From Undibacterium hunanense (GTDB lineage Bacteria > Pseudomonadota > Gammaproteobacteria > Burkholderiales > Burkholderiaceae_D): a stretch of 64,000 nucleotides of DNA. The notes under the pieces are model-generated. The model was not told where the DNA came from. It saw only the letters and a program-made list of their open reading frames with translations, and did not search any database. Position 1 is the stretch's first letter, and the number at the start of each line of letters is the position of its first letter. Shown here piece after piece: positions 25,039 to 35,002 of this stretch. The translations under genes and the position numbers were made by a program. The DNA is taken from the NCBI RefSeq assembly GCF_014284335.1, contig NZ_JACOGF010000004.1:486104-550103 (forward strand). Reading direction: 5' to 3'.

Positions 25039-26352
25039 ATGAAATTTACGACCAAATTGCAACTGGTAAGTGCCGCCGTGTGCATGGGCCTTGCCGGTTC
25101 TGCCCATGCCGTGACCGAAATCAGTTGGTGGCATTCGATGACCGGTGCGCTGGGTGACCGCGTTACCGGCCTGGCAGATCAATTCAATAAAAGCCAGACA
25201 GAATACCGTGTGACGGCTGTCTATAAGGGTAGCTATGATGAAGCGCTGGCTGCTGGCATCGCTGCATTCCGCGCCGGTAATGCCCCGCATATCCTGCAAG
25301 TATTTGAAGTGGGTACGGCTACCATGATGTATTCCAAAGGTGCCATCAAGCCGGTGTCGGAAGTCATGAAGGTGGCGGGCGAGAAATTTGATACCTCGGG
25401 TTATGTAGCGGCGGTCGCCGGGTATTACACCTCGCCGAAAGGGGAGATGTTGTCTTTCCCCTTTAACAGTTCGACTACCGTGTTTTACTATAACAAGGAC
25501 ATGTTTGCCAAAGCCGGCATGGACCCCAACAAGGCACCCGCTACCTGGCAGGAAGTGGTGGCCGCCGCCGCTCGTCTGAAAGCCAATGGCGAAAAATGTG
25601 CTTATACCACCGGCTGGCAAACCTGGGTGCACTTGGAAAGTTTTTCTGCCTGGCATAACGTCGAATTTGCATCCAAAGGCAATGGTTTCGGCGGTCTGGA
25701 TGCGCGGCTGAAGTTCAACAGCCCCTTACACGTCAAACACATAGAAAATCTGGAAAATTGGGCCAAACAAGGTTACTTTACCTACGCTGGCCGCAAGAAT
25801 GAGCCAGAGGCTAAGTTTTACTCCGGTGAATGCGGCATGCTGACCTCATCCAGCTCTGCTTATGGCAATGTGGCAAAAAACGCCAAGTTCAAATTTGCCG
25901 TGTCGCCCATGCCCTATTATTCTGACGTCAAAGGTGCGCCACAAAATACCATCATAGGCGGCGCATCACTATGGGCCATGAATGGCAAGAAGACGGAAGA
26001 ATACAAAGGTGTTGCCAAGTTCTATAAATTCCTTTCACAGGCAGAGGTACAGGCCAAATGGCATCAGGAAACCGGCTACCTGCCCACCACCAACGCTGCA
26101 TACGAACTGACCAAAAGTTCGGGCTTTTATGAAAAGACACCAGGCCCTGGCGTCGCCGTGCAGCAGATGATTGTCAAGACCACCGACAAGTCGCGCGGCA
26201 TACGTCTGGGCAGTTTCGTACAGATACGCACTATCATGGATGAAGAACTGGAAGCAGTCTGGAGCGGTAAAAAACCGGCCAAGGCAGCACTGGATAGCGC
26301 GGTCGCCCGTGGCAATGAATTGCTGGAACGTTTCGAAAAAGCGAATAAGTAA
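25039..26352 (+). CDS. ugpB: sn-Glycerol-3-phosphate ABC transporter, substrate-binding protein
   Basis: Periplasmic receptor of the UgpBAEC importer for glycerol-3-phosphate and glycerophosphodiesters. The 437-residue product has a signal peptide (MKFTTKLQLVSAAVCMGLAGSAHA, cleaved before VTEISWWHSM). Family segments include ISWWHSMTGALGDRVTGLADQFNKSQTEYRV, AHILQVFEVGTATMM-like text (APHILQVFEVGTATMMYS) and FPFNSSTTVFYYNKDMF. The ATG at 25039 follows a GGGGA ribosome site; upstream residues in the open frame would precede the signal peptide and are rejected. ugpA follows after a 180-bp spacer that contains a hairpin repeat. Confidence 0.95.
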   Translation: MKFTTKLQLVSAAVCMGLAGSAHAVTEISWWHSMTGALGDRVTGLADQFNKSQTEYRVTAVYKGSYDEALAAGIAAFRAGNAPHILQVFEVGTATMMYSKGAIKPVSEVMKVAGEKFDTSGYVAAVAGYYTSPKGEMLSFPFNSSTTVFYYNKDMFAKAGMDPNKAPATWQEVVAAAARLKANGEKCAYTTGWQTWVHLESFSAWHNVEFASKGNGFGGLDARLKFNSPLHVKHIENLENWAKQGYFTYAGRKNEPEAKFYSGECGMLTSSSSAYGNVAKNAKFKFAVSPMPYYSDVKGAPQNTIIGGASLWAMNGKKTEEYKGVAKFYKFLSQAEVQAKWHQETGYLPTTNAAYELTKSSGFYEKTPGPGVAVQQMIVKTTDKSRGIRLGSFVQIRTIMDEELEAVWSGKKPAKAALDSAVARGNELLERFEKANK

Positions 26353-26358
26353 AATCAA

Positions 26359-26500
26359 GACCTCTCAACACAGAGGCACTGAGGCACAGAGGGGCACAGA
26401 GGAAGTGCGGAAAACTTCTCATTAAGTAAGTGGTTTGATCCACAGCCTCTCCTTTTTGTCTTCTCTGTGTCTCTGTGCCTCTATGGTGAGCTTTTTGGTT
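26359..26500. repeat. Hairpin repeat copy 1 (ugpB-ugpA spacer)
   Basis: Left arm starts GACCTCTCAACACAGAGG, and the right arm carries the mirrored CTCTGTGTCTCTGTGCCTCT. Together they form a long imperfect inverted repeat with a variable centre. The same arms occur at 62492-62656 and 63152-63340. Being inside a transcribed operon spacer, it should fold in the mRNA. Open frames through it (peptide HRGTEAQR) are spurious. Confidence 0.8.
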
Positions 26501-26534
26501 TTACCGTTTTAGTATTTAAGCATTCGAGGATTCT

Positions 26535-27416
26535 TTGGAAAAACGCGCACGTTTTCGATCTGCCTGGTTGCCGTATCTGTTGCTGCTGCCGCAGATCGTG
26601 GTAACCATACTGTTTTTTTTCTGGCCTGCGGCCCAGGCCCTGTATCAGTCGGTACTGTTGCAGGATGCATTTGGCATAGCTTCTCAGTTTGTCTGGCTGG
26701 ATAATTTCAAGGACTTGTTTGCCGATCCCACTTACCTCGCGGCCTTCAAGACGACGGCCTTGTTCTCGTTTTTGGTGGCGGTGCTGGGCTTGAGTATTTC
26801 ATTGCTGCTGGCCGTGTTTGCTGACCGCGTGGTCAGGGGCAGTTCGTTTTACAAGACCATGCTGATCCTACCTTATGCCGTATCGCCTGTGGTGGTCGGT
26901 GTGTTATGGATGTTCTTGCTCAATCCCACGCTGGGTATTGTGGCCCATGGCTTGCGGCATGTGGGTGTCGAATGGAATAGTCTTTTGAATGGCCAGCATG
27001 CCATGATACTGATCGTCCTGGCTGCTGTGTGGAAGCAGATCAGTTACAACTTCCTGTTCTTTCTCGCGGGTTTGCAATCGATTCCCAAATCCCTGATAGA
27101 AGCGGCTGCGATTGATGGTGCCGGGCCTTGGCGCCGTTTTTTTACCATCGTTTTTCCTTTACTGACGCCCACCTCCTTTTTTCTGCTGGTGGTGAATGTT
27201 GTCTATGCTTTTTTTGATACCTTTGCGATCGTGGAAGCAACCACGCAGGGTGGGCCTGGCAAGGATACTGAAATCCTGGTGTTCAAGGTGTTCAATGATG
27301 GCTTCAAGGGCGGTGACCTGGGCAGTGCAGCGGCGCAGTCGGTGATACTGATGAGCATCGTCATTGTCCTTACCGTATTGCAGTTCAAGTATGTAGAAAA
27401 GAAAGTGCAGTATTGA
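26535..27416 (+). CDS. ugpA: Glycerol-3-phosphate ABC transporter permease UgpA
   Basis: One of two membrane subunits of UgpBAEC. The 293-residue protein has six predicted helices, the N-terminal pattern [33 protein letters not shown], very similar in layout to E. coli UgpA, and the EAA loop [25 protein letters not shown] that contacts the ATPase. The start is an unusual TTG at 26535, supported by GAGGA eight bases upstream and by alignment of the N-terminus with the family. It ends 2 bp before ugpE. Confidence 0.95.
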   Translation: MEKRARFRSAWLPYLLLLPQIVVTILFFFWPAAQALYQSVLLQDAFGIASQFVWLDNFKDLFADPTYLAAFKTTALFSFLVAVLGLSISLLLAVFADRVVRGSSFYKTMLILPYAVSPVVVGVLWMFLLNPTLGIVAHGLRHVGVEWNSLLNGQHAMILIVLAAVWKQISYNFLFFLAGLQSIPKSLIEAAAIDGAGPWRRFFTIVFPLLTPTSFFLLVVNVVYAFFDTFAIVEATTQGGPGKDTEILVFKVFNDGFKGGDLGSAAAQSVILMSIVIVLTVLQFKYVEKKVQY

Positions 27417-27418
27417 AC

Positions 27419-28270
27419 ATGATAGAACGCCGTCCTTTTCTGGGAATGTTCAGCCACCTTATTCTGATACTGGGCGTCAGTCTGGTGGCGTTTCCTGTCT
27501 ATGTTGCTTTTGTCGCCAGCACGCAAACAGCGGAGCAGTCGGCACTGGCGCCGATGTCGCTGATTCCTGGCGATCAGCTATGGCATAACCTGAGTGCGGT
27601 ACTTGGCAGCGGCACGTCCGGCAATGTTGCCAGCAGCCCGGTAGGGCGCATGTTGTGGGTCAGCCTGGTGTCGGCGCTGATGATCGCCGTGGGCAAGATA
27701 TCCATTTCCATGTTGTCTGCATTTGCGCTGGTGTATTTTCGCTTCCCGGGGCGCAGCCTGTTTTTCTGGATGATCTTCATTACCCTGATGCTGCCGGTGG
27801 AGGTACGTATCAGTCCTACCTACAAGGTTGTGTCTGATCTGTCCATGCTCAATAGTTATGCCGGGTTGACCGTACCGCTGATTGCATCAGCGACGGCGAC
27901 TTTCCTGTTCCGCCAGTTTTTTTTGACGGTGCCGGATGAACTGGCAGAAGCTGCGCGCATAGATGGTGCTGGCCCCGTACGGTTTCTTGTCGATATTCTG
28001 TGGCCCTTGTCACGCACCAATGTGATTGCCCTGTTTGTCATCATGTTCATTTATGGCTGGAACCAGTACCTGTGGCCCTTGCTGGTATCGACAGAGCAGG
28101 ATATGTACCCCATAGGCGTCGGCATCCGGCGCATGATTGCCGGTGGCGATTCTGCGGTTGAATGGAATATGGTGATGGCGAGCCTGCTGCTGGCCATGCT
28201 GCCGCCAGCTCTGGTCGTGGTCGTCATGCAAAGATGGTTTATCAAAGGACTGGTCGATGCCGAGAAATAA
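27419..28270 (+). CDS. ugpE: Glycerol-3-phosphate ABC transporter permease UgpE
   Basis: Second membrane subunit (283 residues, six helices). [35 protein letters not shown] parallels the E. coli N-terminus, so the ATG at 27419 is chosen over a TTG six bases upstream. The EAA loop is [25 protein letters not shown], and [13 protein letters not shown] is a family-typical helix. It is spaced 2 bp from ugpA and 67 bp from the ugpC start. Confidence 0.95.
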   Translation: MIERRPFLGMFSHLILILGVSLVAFPVYVAFVASTQTAEQSALAPMSLIPGDQLWHNLSAVLGSGTSGNVASSPVGRMLWVSLVSALMIAVGKISISMLSAFALVYFRFPGRSLFFWMIFITLMLPVEVRISPTYKVVSDLSMLNSYAGLTVPLIASATATFLFRQFFLTVPDELAEAARIDGAGPVRFLVDILWPLSRTNVIALFVIMFIYGWNQYLWPLLVSTEQDMYPIGVGIRRMIAGGDSAVEWNMVMASLLLAMLPPALVVVVMQRWFIKGLVDAEK

Positions 28271-28337
28271 AAGCCCTAGCAAAAAATGACAAATGCTCGG
28301 TCAGGCTTCAATTCGTATGGAGTTACATAATAAACAT

Positions 28338-29414
28338 ATGGCACAGGTTCATTTAAAAAACGTCAAAAAAACCTACGGCAAAGGGGACAAGGCCGTTGAT
28401 ATCATTCATGGTATCTCCATAGACATACAGCATGGTGAATTCATCGTCATGGTGGGTCCGTCAGGTTGTGGTAAATCCACTTTGTTGCGCATGGTGGCCG
28501 GGCTAGAAGAAATCACGTCCGGCGATATCATCATTGGTGAACGCATCGTCAATGAACTTGAACCCAAGGACCGCGACATTGCCATGGTTTTCCAGAACTA
28601 TGCGCTATACCCGCATATGAGCGTTTACCAGAATATGGCTTATGGGTTGAAGATACGCGGCTTTTCCAAAGCCGATATCGAAATCCGGGTGCAGAAGGCA
28701 GCGCAGATACTGGAACTCGGCGAGCTGTTGCAAAGAACGCCGCGCCAGTTATCAGGTGGGCAGCGGCAAAGGGTGGCGATGGGCCGTGCCATTGTCCGGG
28801 AACCGGCAGTGTTTCTGTTCGATGAACCCCTGTCGAATCTGGATGCCAAACTGCGGGTGCAGATGCGTTTGGAAATTCAACGCCTGCACAAAACCCTGGG
28901 CACGACCAGCCTGTATGTCACCCATGACCAGGTGGAAGCCATGACGCTGGGGCAGCGCATGATCGTCATGAATGCCGGCATGGCAGAGCAGATCGGTACC
29001 CCGGCAGAAGTGTATGGCGCACCAGCCACTACCTTTGTCGCCAGCTTTATTGGCTCGCCACCGATGAATCTGTTGCGCGGCAAGCTCAGTGAAACTGGCC
29101 GCCAGATGAAGATAGGGCAGTCGCTGGTGTCATTGCCGCTGGTGCAAAGCGAAGCAGAGCGCGTCGCACACCGTGACCTGATACTGGGCGTGCGACCAGA
29201 ACATTTGTTCATAGGCATGCCTGGGTTGCCACTGGAAGTACAACTGGTGGAATCGCTGGGAGCGGATTTGTTGGTACATGGACTCTGTGGTGAACAGCCT
29301 GTGGTGATAAGAACGCCTACCGGTACGGCAGTGGAAGCCGGTGAGCATACTTCGGTTGGTTTTGCGGCCGATGTAATGCACTGGTTTGATCCGGTGACAA
29401 ACAAACGGTTTTAA
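28338..29414 (+). CDS. ugpC: Glycerol-3-phosphate ABC transporter ATPase UgpC
   Basis: Cytoplasmic ATPase that powers UgpAE. The 358-residue product has Walker [10 protein letters not shown] (40-48), Q-loop Gln86, signature LSGGQ (138-142), Walker B VFLFDEP (158-164) and the H-loop in [14 protein letters not shown]-terminal regulatory (TOBE-type) domain follows from about 235. The ATG at 28338 ([14 protein letters not shown]) matches the family start; in-frame ATGs 21 bp and more upstream are less likely. The operon ends here with a nested hairpin terminator. No ugpQ phosphodiesterase gene follows. Confidence 0.94.
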   Translation: MAQVHLKNVKKTYGKGDKAVDIIHGISIDIQHGEFIVMVGPSGCGKSTLLRMVAGLEEITSGDIIIGERIVNELEPKDRDIAMVFQNYALYPHMSVYQNMAYGLKIRGFSKADIEIRVQKAAQILELGELLQRTPRQLSGGQRQRVAMGRAIVREPAVFLFDEPLSNLDAKLRVQMRLEIQRLHKTLGTTSLYVTHDQVEAMTLGQRMIVMNAGMAEQIGTPAEVYGAPATTFVASFIGSPPMNLLRGKLSETGRQMKIGQSLVSLPLVQSEAERVAHRDLILGVRPEHLFIGMPGLPLEVQLVESLGADLLVHGLCGEQPVVIRTPTGTAVEAGEHTSVGFAADVMHWFDPVTNKRF

Positions 29415-29448
29415 CGGCACACCTGTCGGACAGTTTTTGCCGTCTTTT
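29414..29448 (+). terminator. Nested hairpin terminator after ugpC
   Basis: ACGGCA (29414-29419) pairs with TGCCGT (29438-29443) around an inner hairpin CTGTC-G-GACAG (29423-29433), followed by CTTTT. It lies immediately after the ugpC stop codon. Confidence 0.65.
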
Positions 29449-29469
29449 CAGGCAAGCTGAACTGTTTTA

Positions 29470-29745
29470 TTACACCAGCAATCCCGCCTTGCGCGGCATG
29501 GGTTGCTGACGCAGTGTTTCTGCAGGCACGCTGGCGGGGCTGGTATCTGCCGTCGCACTGGTGGCAGGGGTGCCGATATGTAAATGCCTGTTAAAGCGGG
29601 TTTCTTTTTCTGCCTGTGTGCCGCAAAAATAGCCCAGCCCGAATATTGTGATTGTCAGGCAGATGCTGATGAGGTATCTGCTGGCTGTTTCCATATTGAT
29701 GGCCTTGATTGTCGGCCTTGTTCTACTTACCACTTCCCTGCCCAT
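29470..29745 (-). CDS. Small single-pass membrane protein, unknown function
   Basis: The 91-residue product has one transmembrane helix (about residues 23-42, RYLISICLTITIFGLGYFCG) preceded by a basic N-terminus, and a Thr/Ala/Ser/Pro-rich tail (GTPATSATADTSPASVPAE) likely outside the cytoplasm. I do not recognise a family. A strong ribosome site (AGAGGAG, 6 bp before the ATG) supports it as a real gene and fixes the start at 29745. It converges with ugpC. Confidence 0.6.
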   Translation of the reverse strand: MGREVVSRTRPTIKAINMETASRYLISICLTITIFGLGYFCGTQAEKETRFNRHLHIGTPATSATADTSPASVPAETLRQQPMPRKAGLLV

Positions 29746-30044
29746 ATTTGCTCCTCTGCATCAGAGTTGACATCGCGCTGAAAACTGGACGGCACTATCG
29801 GACTGGACTGCGCAAATACACGACAACACCCTATTTACGCGACAGTGATGTGACAGGCAGGATCTTTTTGAAAATCCCTAAGCAGTTTCACAACGGGTTG
29901 AACTTCACACTGTTATTGCGAGTCGAAGTGTCGCAATAATTAAAATTACGTACCATAAAATTACTAAAAGCATTGTTTATCACTATTTTTGGTATTGAAA
30001 TACGGTACTATTTGCAAAATTTAACTTTTCCTCAGGAAGCGTTC

Positions 30045-30833
30045 ATGAGTTCACCCGAATTGGTCTTGAAAGTCTTGCGTTCAGAATTGCGGGCAGCAGG
30101 CGTGACATACAAAATGCTGGCAGAACGCATAGGCATGAGCGAATCCAGCATGAAGCGCATGTTCGGGCAAAAGGACATGAGCCTTTCGCGTCTGGCAGAA
30201 ATCTGCAAGGCAGCAGGCATTGCCATGGAAGATATATTGCGACAGGCAGCGGATGTCACACCGCAATCTGACACCCTCAGCCTGGAACAGGAACAATCGC
30301 TGATGGCTGACCCCAAGCTTTTGCTGGTGGCAATTTGCTGCCTTGGACACTGGACGCTGGAACAGATCATCGAAACCTATCACATGTCCGAATCGGAATG
30401 CATATTGCAAATGATAGCGCTCGACAAGCTGGCCCTGATAGAACTGCGCCCGCATAACCGTTATCGCCTGAATGTGTCGCCCGCATTTCACTGGCGTCCG
30501 GACGGCCCGATACAGCAATATTTTCGTGATGTGGTGGTCAGCGATTACTTCGCCGGCAGCTTTGACGGGCCTGGTGAAACCCTGCTGTTTGTACCGGCCA
30601 GGGTTTCTTCACACAGCGCACAGGAACTGGTGCAAAAGATCCAGCAACTGGCAGCCGAGCTGGCCAGGCTGCATCAGGATGACCGGCGTCTGAAGCCGGA
30701 AGAGCGTGATGGCTTCACCTTGCTGGTGGGTTTCCGCTCCTGGGAGTTTTCAGCCTTCACTGCGTTGCGCCGCCCGGAAGCAGCGCCCGTTGTCAAGAGC
30801 CTGACTCACCAGATAGGGCCAAGGAAAAGATAA
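30045..30833 (+). CDS. XRE-type helix-turn-helix transcriptional regulator
   Basis: Predicted DNA-binding regulator (262 residues). Residues 1-65 form a Cro/CI helix-turn-helix (LRAAGVTYKMLAERIGMSESSMKRMFGQKDMSLSRLAEICKAAGIAMEDIL). The remaining about 190 residues contain a second region that looks like a winged-helix-type segment (LEQIIETYHMSESECILQMIALDKLALIELRPHNRYRLN) and a C-terminal helical part. The ATG at 30045 has AGGAAG upstream; the frame is open to 29973 but that extension is AT-rich intergenic sequence. Its last 28 bp overlap, tail to tail, the end of the patatin gene. The target is unknown. Confidence 0.82.
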   Translation: MSSPELVLKVLRSELRAAGVTYKMLAERIGMSESSMKRMFGQKDMSLSRLAEICKAAGIAMEDILRQAADVTPQSDTLSLEQEQSLMADPKLLLVAICCLGHWTLEQIIETYHMSESECILQMIALDKLALIELRPHNRYRLNVSPAFHWRPDGPIQQYFRDVVVSDYFAGSFDGPGETLLFVPARVSSHSAQELVQKIQQLAAELARLHQDDRRLKPEERDGFTLLVGFRSWEFSAFTALRRPEAAPVVKSLTHQIGPRKR

Positions 30834-33085
30834 AGCGAGGAACCGTTGCCGCGGGTTGCACCGGCGGCAAAAAACAGCGGGCCAAACCGGGTATCAATCG
30901 ATATGTGCGCGCTGGCTGCCTGCTTCAGGGTATTGAAGCGCAGCGGCTGCTTGTCGCCATAGGCATTGCCGATCTCGGCAGAAAAGCCCAGGCGTATGGC
31001 ACCGCCCACTGTGCTCGGGAGTGAACCTATCTTCCGTGCCAGCAGTATCCGGCTGAATGCGGTGGCATTGCCCGTCAATGAATTATTTGCCGTGCCGGAC
31101 AGACGCAGGAATCCACCCAGCGGATTCGGCGCACTGCCGCGCTGCGATTTACCCCATTCACCATATACGTGACCAGCCCATTCGCCGAACTGGAAGGCGG
31201 TCAGTACGTCGATTTCAGACTGAGCCTGGGAAGGTTCACTTGGTCCCTTGGACGGTGCTCTTTCCCAGGTTACGGCGATACGATCTCCACGGCTTGGGTA
31301 AGCCAGTGAATCCAGTGTATCGAGCTGGAAATTGACAAATTGCGTCGTATCAAAATAACGCACACTGTCCTGGCTGGTATTAGCTGGCAGCAGCAAATCG
31401 ACTTTACCAAAACCGCGCGTGATACCTGCTTCTATCTTGCCCCAGTTGTCCAGCAGACGACCAAAGGTCATGGTTGCCTGGGTGGCACGCACACCGACAC
31501 GGGCAATCTTGCGGCCATCGTTAAACAAGTCCAGGCTTTTGCCATTGTATTGGATGGAAGGGGCCAGGAACCAGGGGGACCCTGATCCAATGGGCTGCCA
31601 GAATTGCGTGCCCAACTGACGTTCGCTGCCTATGCGCGCGACGCTGCGCAGTTCAGCACCGTAACTGTTGAGTGATGAAGCGATATGCATGAGACTTAAG
31701 GCGAAGCGGTTTTCGTCGGCAAAATCGCTGGTCAGCTCCAGACCCACGCGCAGGCGATTGCGGCTGGAATTGGATTCTGTTGGCCGTATCAGCACATTGC
31801 GCTTGCCTTCTGCATCGGTGATAACGGTTTCCACATTATCGATGTCGCCGCGTCCATACAAGCGGGCAGAGGCCTGTCGTATCTGTTCTGGCGTCAGCAC
31901 CTGTCCCTCCTGCAGGCCGGTTTGCGTGATCAGTGCTTTGGGATTGATATAGCGTGGGCCTTCCACTTCCACCTTGGCCAATGGCAGTTTGCCGGTGCTG
32001 GATTTGGCAGTCAGTGTGCCGGTGGAGCGCTGGTATTCAAAGCTGGCATATTGCTCATCAGTGACGCGCAGGGCTGCCAGTTTATCGGCCATTTTGTGGG
32101 TGGCGGTTTCACCTGCCTTGATGGATTTTACATATTCAGCAAAATCGAGAAAATTGACACCGGATAATTCTGGCGCAATCAGGATGTCGCTGCTATGCAT
32201 TTGCCTGATCGAGCGTTGTACGTTCTGTTCGGTCAGGATTTGCAGCATTTGTTTGGTGACATCAATAGCGCTGTTCAATTCACTTTCTTTTGCCAGCGGC
32301 GTGCCCACGTTCACGGCAATGACGATATCTGCACCCATGGAACGTGCCAGTTCTACCGGCAGATTGCTGACCAGTCCACCGTCCACTACCAGTTTCTGTT
32401 TGATACGGACCGGCGCAAATACACCAGGCAGTGCCAGTGAGGCGCGCATGGTCATTAGTAAAGGTGTGTCGTTCAGTTCTACCATGTCCCCAGTCAGCAA
32501 GTCAGAGGCAACCGAGCGGAAAGGCAGCGTTAGCTGATCAACCGGCTGGTCGCGCATGCCTTCCGGCATCAGACGGGTCAATGCATTTTCCAGCGCTGCG
32601 TTACCAGCTGCTGCAGGTGGCAGGAAGACGCCGGATTTGGTTACCGCAAATTCTATGCGGGAAGGTAGTAGAAAATCTTCTTCCTTGCGCCGGTAATCGA
32701 GGTCATAACGGGCAGGGCGGTCGGCCAGCACGTTGTCCCAGTTGGTGTCACGCACGATCTGTTCAAGTTCGTCAGCAGAACGGCCGGCTGCATAGGCACC
32801 ACCAACAACGGCACCGATGCTGGTGCCTACGACCATATCCACCGGCACGCGCAGTTTGCGCAGTGCGCGCAAGACGCCGATATGGGCAAAGCCACGGGCA
32901 CCGCCGCCAGACAGGACCAGCGCGACCTTGGGGCGTGGGCTGGCAACAGAACTGGTATTGGCTGCTGGCGATGCTTCAGTAGTGTTTTGGGCGCGACTGG
33001 AAAGAGGGGAAATACCGGCCACCAGGGCGGCCAGCACGACCATGTGGTTCAGCGAAAGGCGCAGCAATGAGCGTAGCGATGACAT
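30806..33085 (-). CDS. Patatin-like phospholipase with POTRA and beta-barrel (type Vd secretion-like)
   Basis: The 759-residue product combines a signal peptide (to about residue 32, SSRAQ), a patatin lipase domain (about 50-330) and a C-terminal outer-membrane beta-barrel. The lipase domain has the oxyanion loop SGGGARGFAHIGVLRAL, nucleophile Ser89 in GTSIG, and catalytic Asp235 in VDGGLVSNLPVE. A POTRA-like segment (PLAKVEVEGPRYINPKALITQTGLQEGQVLTPEQIRQASARLYGRGDIDNV) links it to a barrel of the BamA/surface-antigen class ending YLFLGPIW. This is the domain order of PlpD-type autotransported lipases, so it likely cleaves phospholipids at or beyond the outer membrane. The ATG at 33085 follows GGAGAAAG. 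Confidence 0.92.
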   Translation of the reverse strand: MSSLRSLLRLSLNHMVVLAALVAGISPLSSRAQNTTEASPAANTSSVASPRPKVALVLSGGGARGFAHIGVLRALRKLRVPVDMVVGTSIGAVVGGAYAAGRSADELEQIVRDTNWDNVLADRPARYDLDYRRKEEDFLLPSRIEFAVTKSGVFLPPAAAGNAALENALTRLMPEGMRDQPVDQLTLPFRSVASDLLTGDMVELNDTPLLMTMRASLALPGVFAPVRIKQKLVVDGGLVSNLPVELARSMGADIVIAVNVGTPLAKESELNSAIDVTKQMLQILTEQNVQRSIRQMHSSDILIAPELSGVNFLDFAEYVKSIKAGETATHKMADKLAALRVTDEQYASFEYQRSTGTLTAKSSTGKLPLAKVEVEGPRYINPKALITQTGLQEGQVLTPEQIRQASARLYGRGDIDNVETVITDAEGKRNVLIRPTESNSSRNRLRVGLELTSDFADENRFALSLMHIASSLNSYGAELRSVARIGSERQLGTQFWQPIGSGSPWFLAPSIQYNGKSLDLFNDGRKIARVGVRATQATMTFGRLLDNWGKIEAGITRGFGKVDLLLPANTSQDSVRYFDTTQFVNFQLDTLDSLAYPSRGDRIAVTWERAPSKGPSEPSQAQSEIDVLTAFQFGEWAGHVYGEWGKSQRGSAPNPLGGFLRLSGTANNSLTGNATAFSRILLARKIGSLPSTVGGAIRLGFSAEIGNAYGDKQPLRFNTLKQAASAHISIDTRFGPLFFAAGATRGNGSSLYLFLGPIW

Positions 33086-33273
33086 GAATACTGCTTTCTC
33101 CAGAAAGACAATGATGACGTGGCAGTGGAATAGACTGCACAATGATCATCCGGTTTCGCAAAAGACCGCAGTATATATGCAACTCTGTGCAACTCTATGC
33201 AATTATATTTATTGCATGACAATAATGAATAGAATGGCAATGAGCGACAGGGTTTGATGCCTGCCCAGGCAGT

Positions 33274-33828
33274 TCAGCTTTGTTCTGCGGTATTGACCAG
33301 GGCGGTCAATACATGGTCACGCCAGACACCATTGATTTTCAGGTAGGACCTGGCGTAGCCTTCTTTTTCAAAACCCAGTCGGGTGAGCAGGGCAGCGCTG
33401 CGCTGGTTTTCCGGCACGTAATTGGCCATGACGCGGTGCAGATTGTGTGCATCGAACATATGCCGGATGCCGGCCTGTACCGCTTCAAACATATATCCTT
33501 GTCCCTGCTGTTTTTCACCTATGGCATAGCCAAGGTGGCAGGCCTGGAAGGCACCGCGCACGATATTGCTGAAATTGCAGATGCCTATCATTTCCTGATC
33601 CTGGCATACCGCAAAATGCACTGCCAGCCCCGCTTCCATCAAGCGTGTACTGGCCAGCAGGCGTTCTTCGCATTTTTCCAGCGAAAAAAAAGCCGTGTCA
33701 CGAGCCGGCTCCCAGGGGGCCAGATGCTCGCGGTTGTTCAGCAGATACTGCTGCAGCAATATGGCCTGTTCTGGCAAAAGTACCCGCAATTGCAGGCGTG
33801 CGGTGGCGATAGCATCCGTCATCAACAT
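33274..33828 (-). CDS. RimJ/RimL-type GNAT N-acetyltransferase
   Basis: Acetyl-CoA-dependent transferase of 184 residues. The layout is that of RimJ (N-terminal alanine acetylation of ribosomal protein S5): TARLQLRVLLPEQAILLQQYLLNNREHLAPWEP, GYAIGEKQQGQGYMFEAVQAGIRHMF (motif A, acetyl-CoA loop Q-x-x-G-x-G/A type) and MANYVPENQRSAALLTRLGFEKEGYARSYLKINGVWRDHVL. Starts at 33828 or 33822 are both possible; neither has a strong ribosome site. It lies downstream of oxyR in the same direction. Confidence 0.85.
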   Translation of the reverse strand: MLMTDAIATARLQLRVLLPEQAILLQQYLLNNREHLAPWEPARDTAFFSLEKCEERLLASTRLMEAGLAVHFAVCQDQEMIGICNFSNIVRGAFQACHLGYAIGEKQQGQGYMFEAVQAGIRHMFDAHNLHRVMANYVPENQRSAALLTRLGFEKEGYARSYLKINGVWRDHVLTALVNTAEQS

Positions 33829-33852
33829 AGATATCAACAGGGAGTAACGGGA

Positions 33853-34797
33853 TTACAGTCCACTCGGGGCTTCATCCAGCATGGTGACGCCAGGTAAGTC
33901 GCAAGCCAGCACGGCCTTGCGTATGGCCTCAATGGCAGCCTGACGGGTAAAGCTCTTGCGCCAGGCAATTACCACGCGACGGTCCGGTGCCGGCGCTGTG
34001 AACGGCAAATAGCGCAACATGCCGTCACGTGCGTCCATGTCAGGCACCGATGCCATCGGCAATACCGTAATGCCTATGCCGGAAGCCACCATATGACGTA
34101 TGGTTTCCAGTGAAGATCCTTCAAAGGTTCTGGCGATGCCATCACCGGTGGTAGAAAAGCGTGACATTTCAGGGCAGACTTCAAGCACCTGATCGCGGAA
34201 GCAGTGGCCATTTCCCAGCAAGAGCATGGTTTCTGACTTGAGCTCTTCTGCGGATACTTCACTGCGTTCCGCCCAGGCATGGTCTTTCGGCATGGCGACC
34301 ACAAACGGCTCGTCATACAGTGCCTGCACCATCATGCCATGGTCGGGTATGGGCAGAGCGACGATGGCGGCATCGAGTTCACCCTGACGCAGCAATTCCA
34401 TCAGCTTGACGGTAAAGTTCTCCTGCAGTACCAGTGGCATCTGCGGCACCTGCTGTATCATGGTTTTGACCAGCGTGGGTAGCAGGTAAGGGCCGATGGT
34501 ATAGATCACGCCAAGACGGAAAGGACCAGCCAGCGGGTCCTTGTTTTGTTTGGCAATTTCCTTGATGGCGGCAGTTTGTTCCAGCACGCGTTCAGCCTGG
34601 GCGACAATCTGCGCACCCAGAGGCGTAGTCGAGACTTCCGTGCCGCCGCGTTCAAAGATGGTGACGCCCAACTCATCTTCGAGTTTCTTGATGGCGACGG
34701 ACAGCGTTGGCTGTGCAACAAAGCAGGCTTCAGCCGCATGGCCAAAGTGCTTTTGCCGGGCAACCGCAACGATGTATTTTAATTCTGTGAGTGTCAT
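33853..34797 (-). CDS. oxyR: Peroxide-sensing LysR regulator OxyR
   Basis: Transcription factor activated by H2O2 through an intramolecular disulphide. The 314-residue protein has the LysR helix-turn-helix at the N-terminus (MTLTELKYIVAVARQKHFGHAAEACFVAQPTLSVAIKKLEDELG) and the redox pair Cys199 and Cys208 in GHCFRDQVLEVC, the same numbers and spacing as in E. coli OxyR. The regulatory domain runs from about 90 to 300. No catalase or peroxiredoxin gene is adjacent, so the targets lie elsewhere. Confidence 0.95.
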   Translation of the reverse strand: MTLTELKYIVAVARQKHFGHAAEACFVAQPTLSVAIKKLEDELGVTIFERGGTEVSTTPLGAQIVAQAERVLEQTAAIKEIAKQNKDPLAGPFRLGVIYTIGPYLLPTLVKTMIQQVPQMPLVLQENFTVKLMELLRQGELDAAIVALPIPDHGMMVQALYDEPFVVAMPKDHAWAERSEVSAEELKSETMLLLGNGHCFRDQVLEVCPEMSRFSTTGDGIARTFEGSSLETIRHMVASGIGITVLPMASVPDMDARDGMLRYLPFTAPAPDRRVVIAWRKSFTRQAAIEAIRKAVLACDLPGVTMLDEAPSGL

Positions 34798-35002
34798 GCC
34801 GATAGTTTGGCACAGACTGCGGGCAGCGTCAGCAAGTGCTTGGCTCCTGATCTATATTTTTTTCTATTTTCACAAGAAAATAGGGGGAGTATTTTTGGAT
34901 AACCATATCCGACAGGCATGGGATTGCTGAATTTGCGGATACTCTGGTCTGTCCCTAAATTGTAACCGGGCACCACCGTGATGGCTGTTGCCCGGTTTTG
35001 GT

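Noticed and set aside
26359..26500. Short frames reading HRGTEAQR-type peptides through the hairpin repeats
   Set aside because: These peptides come from the repeat itself and recur wherever it is inserted; not genes.
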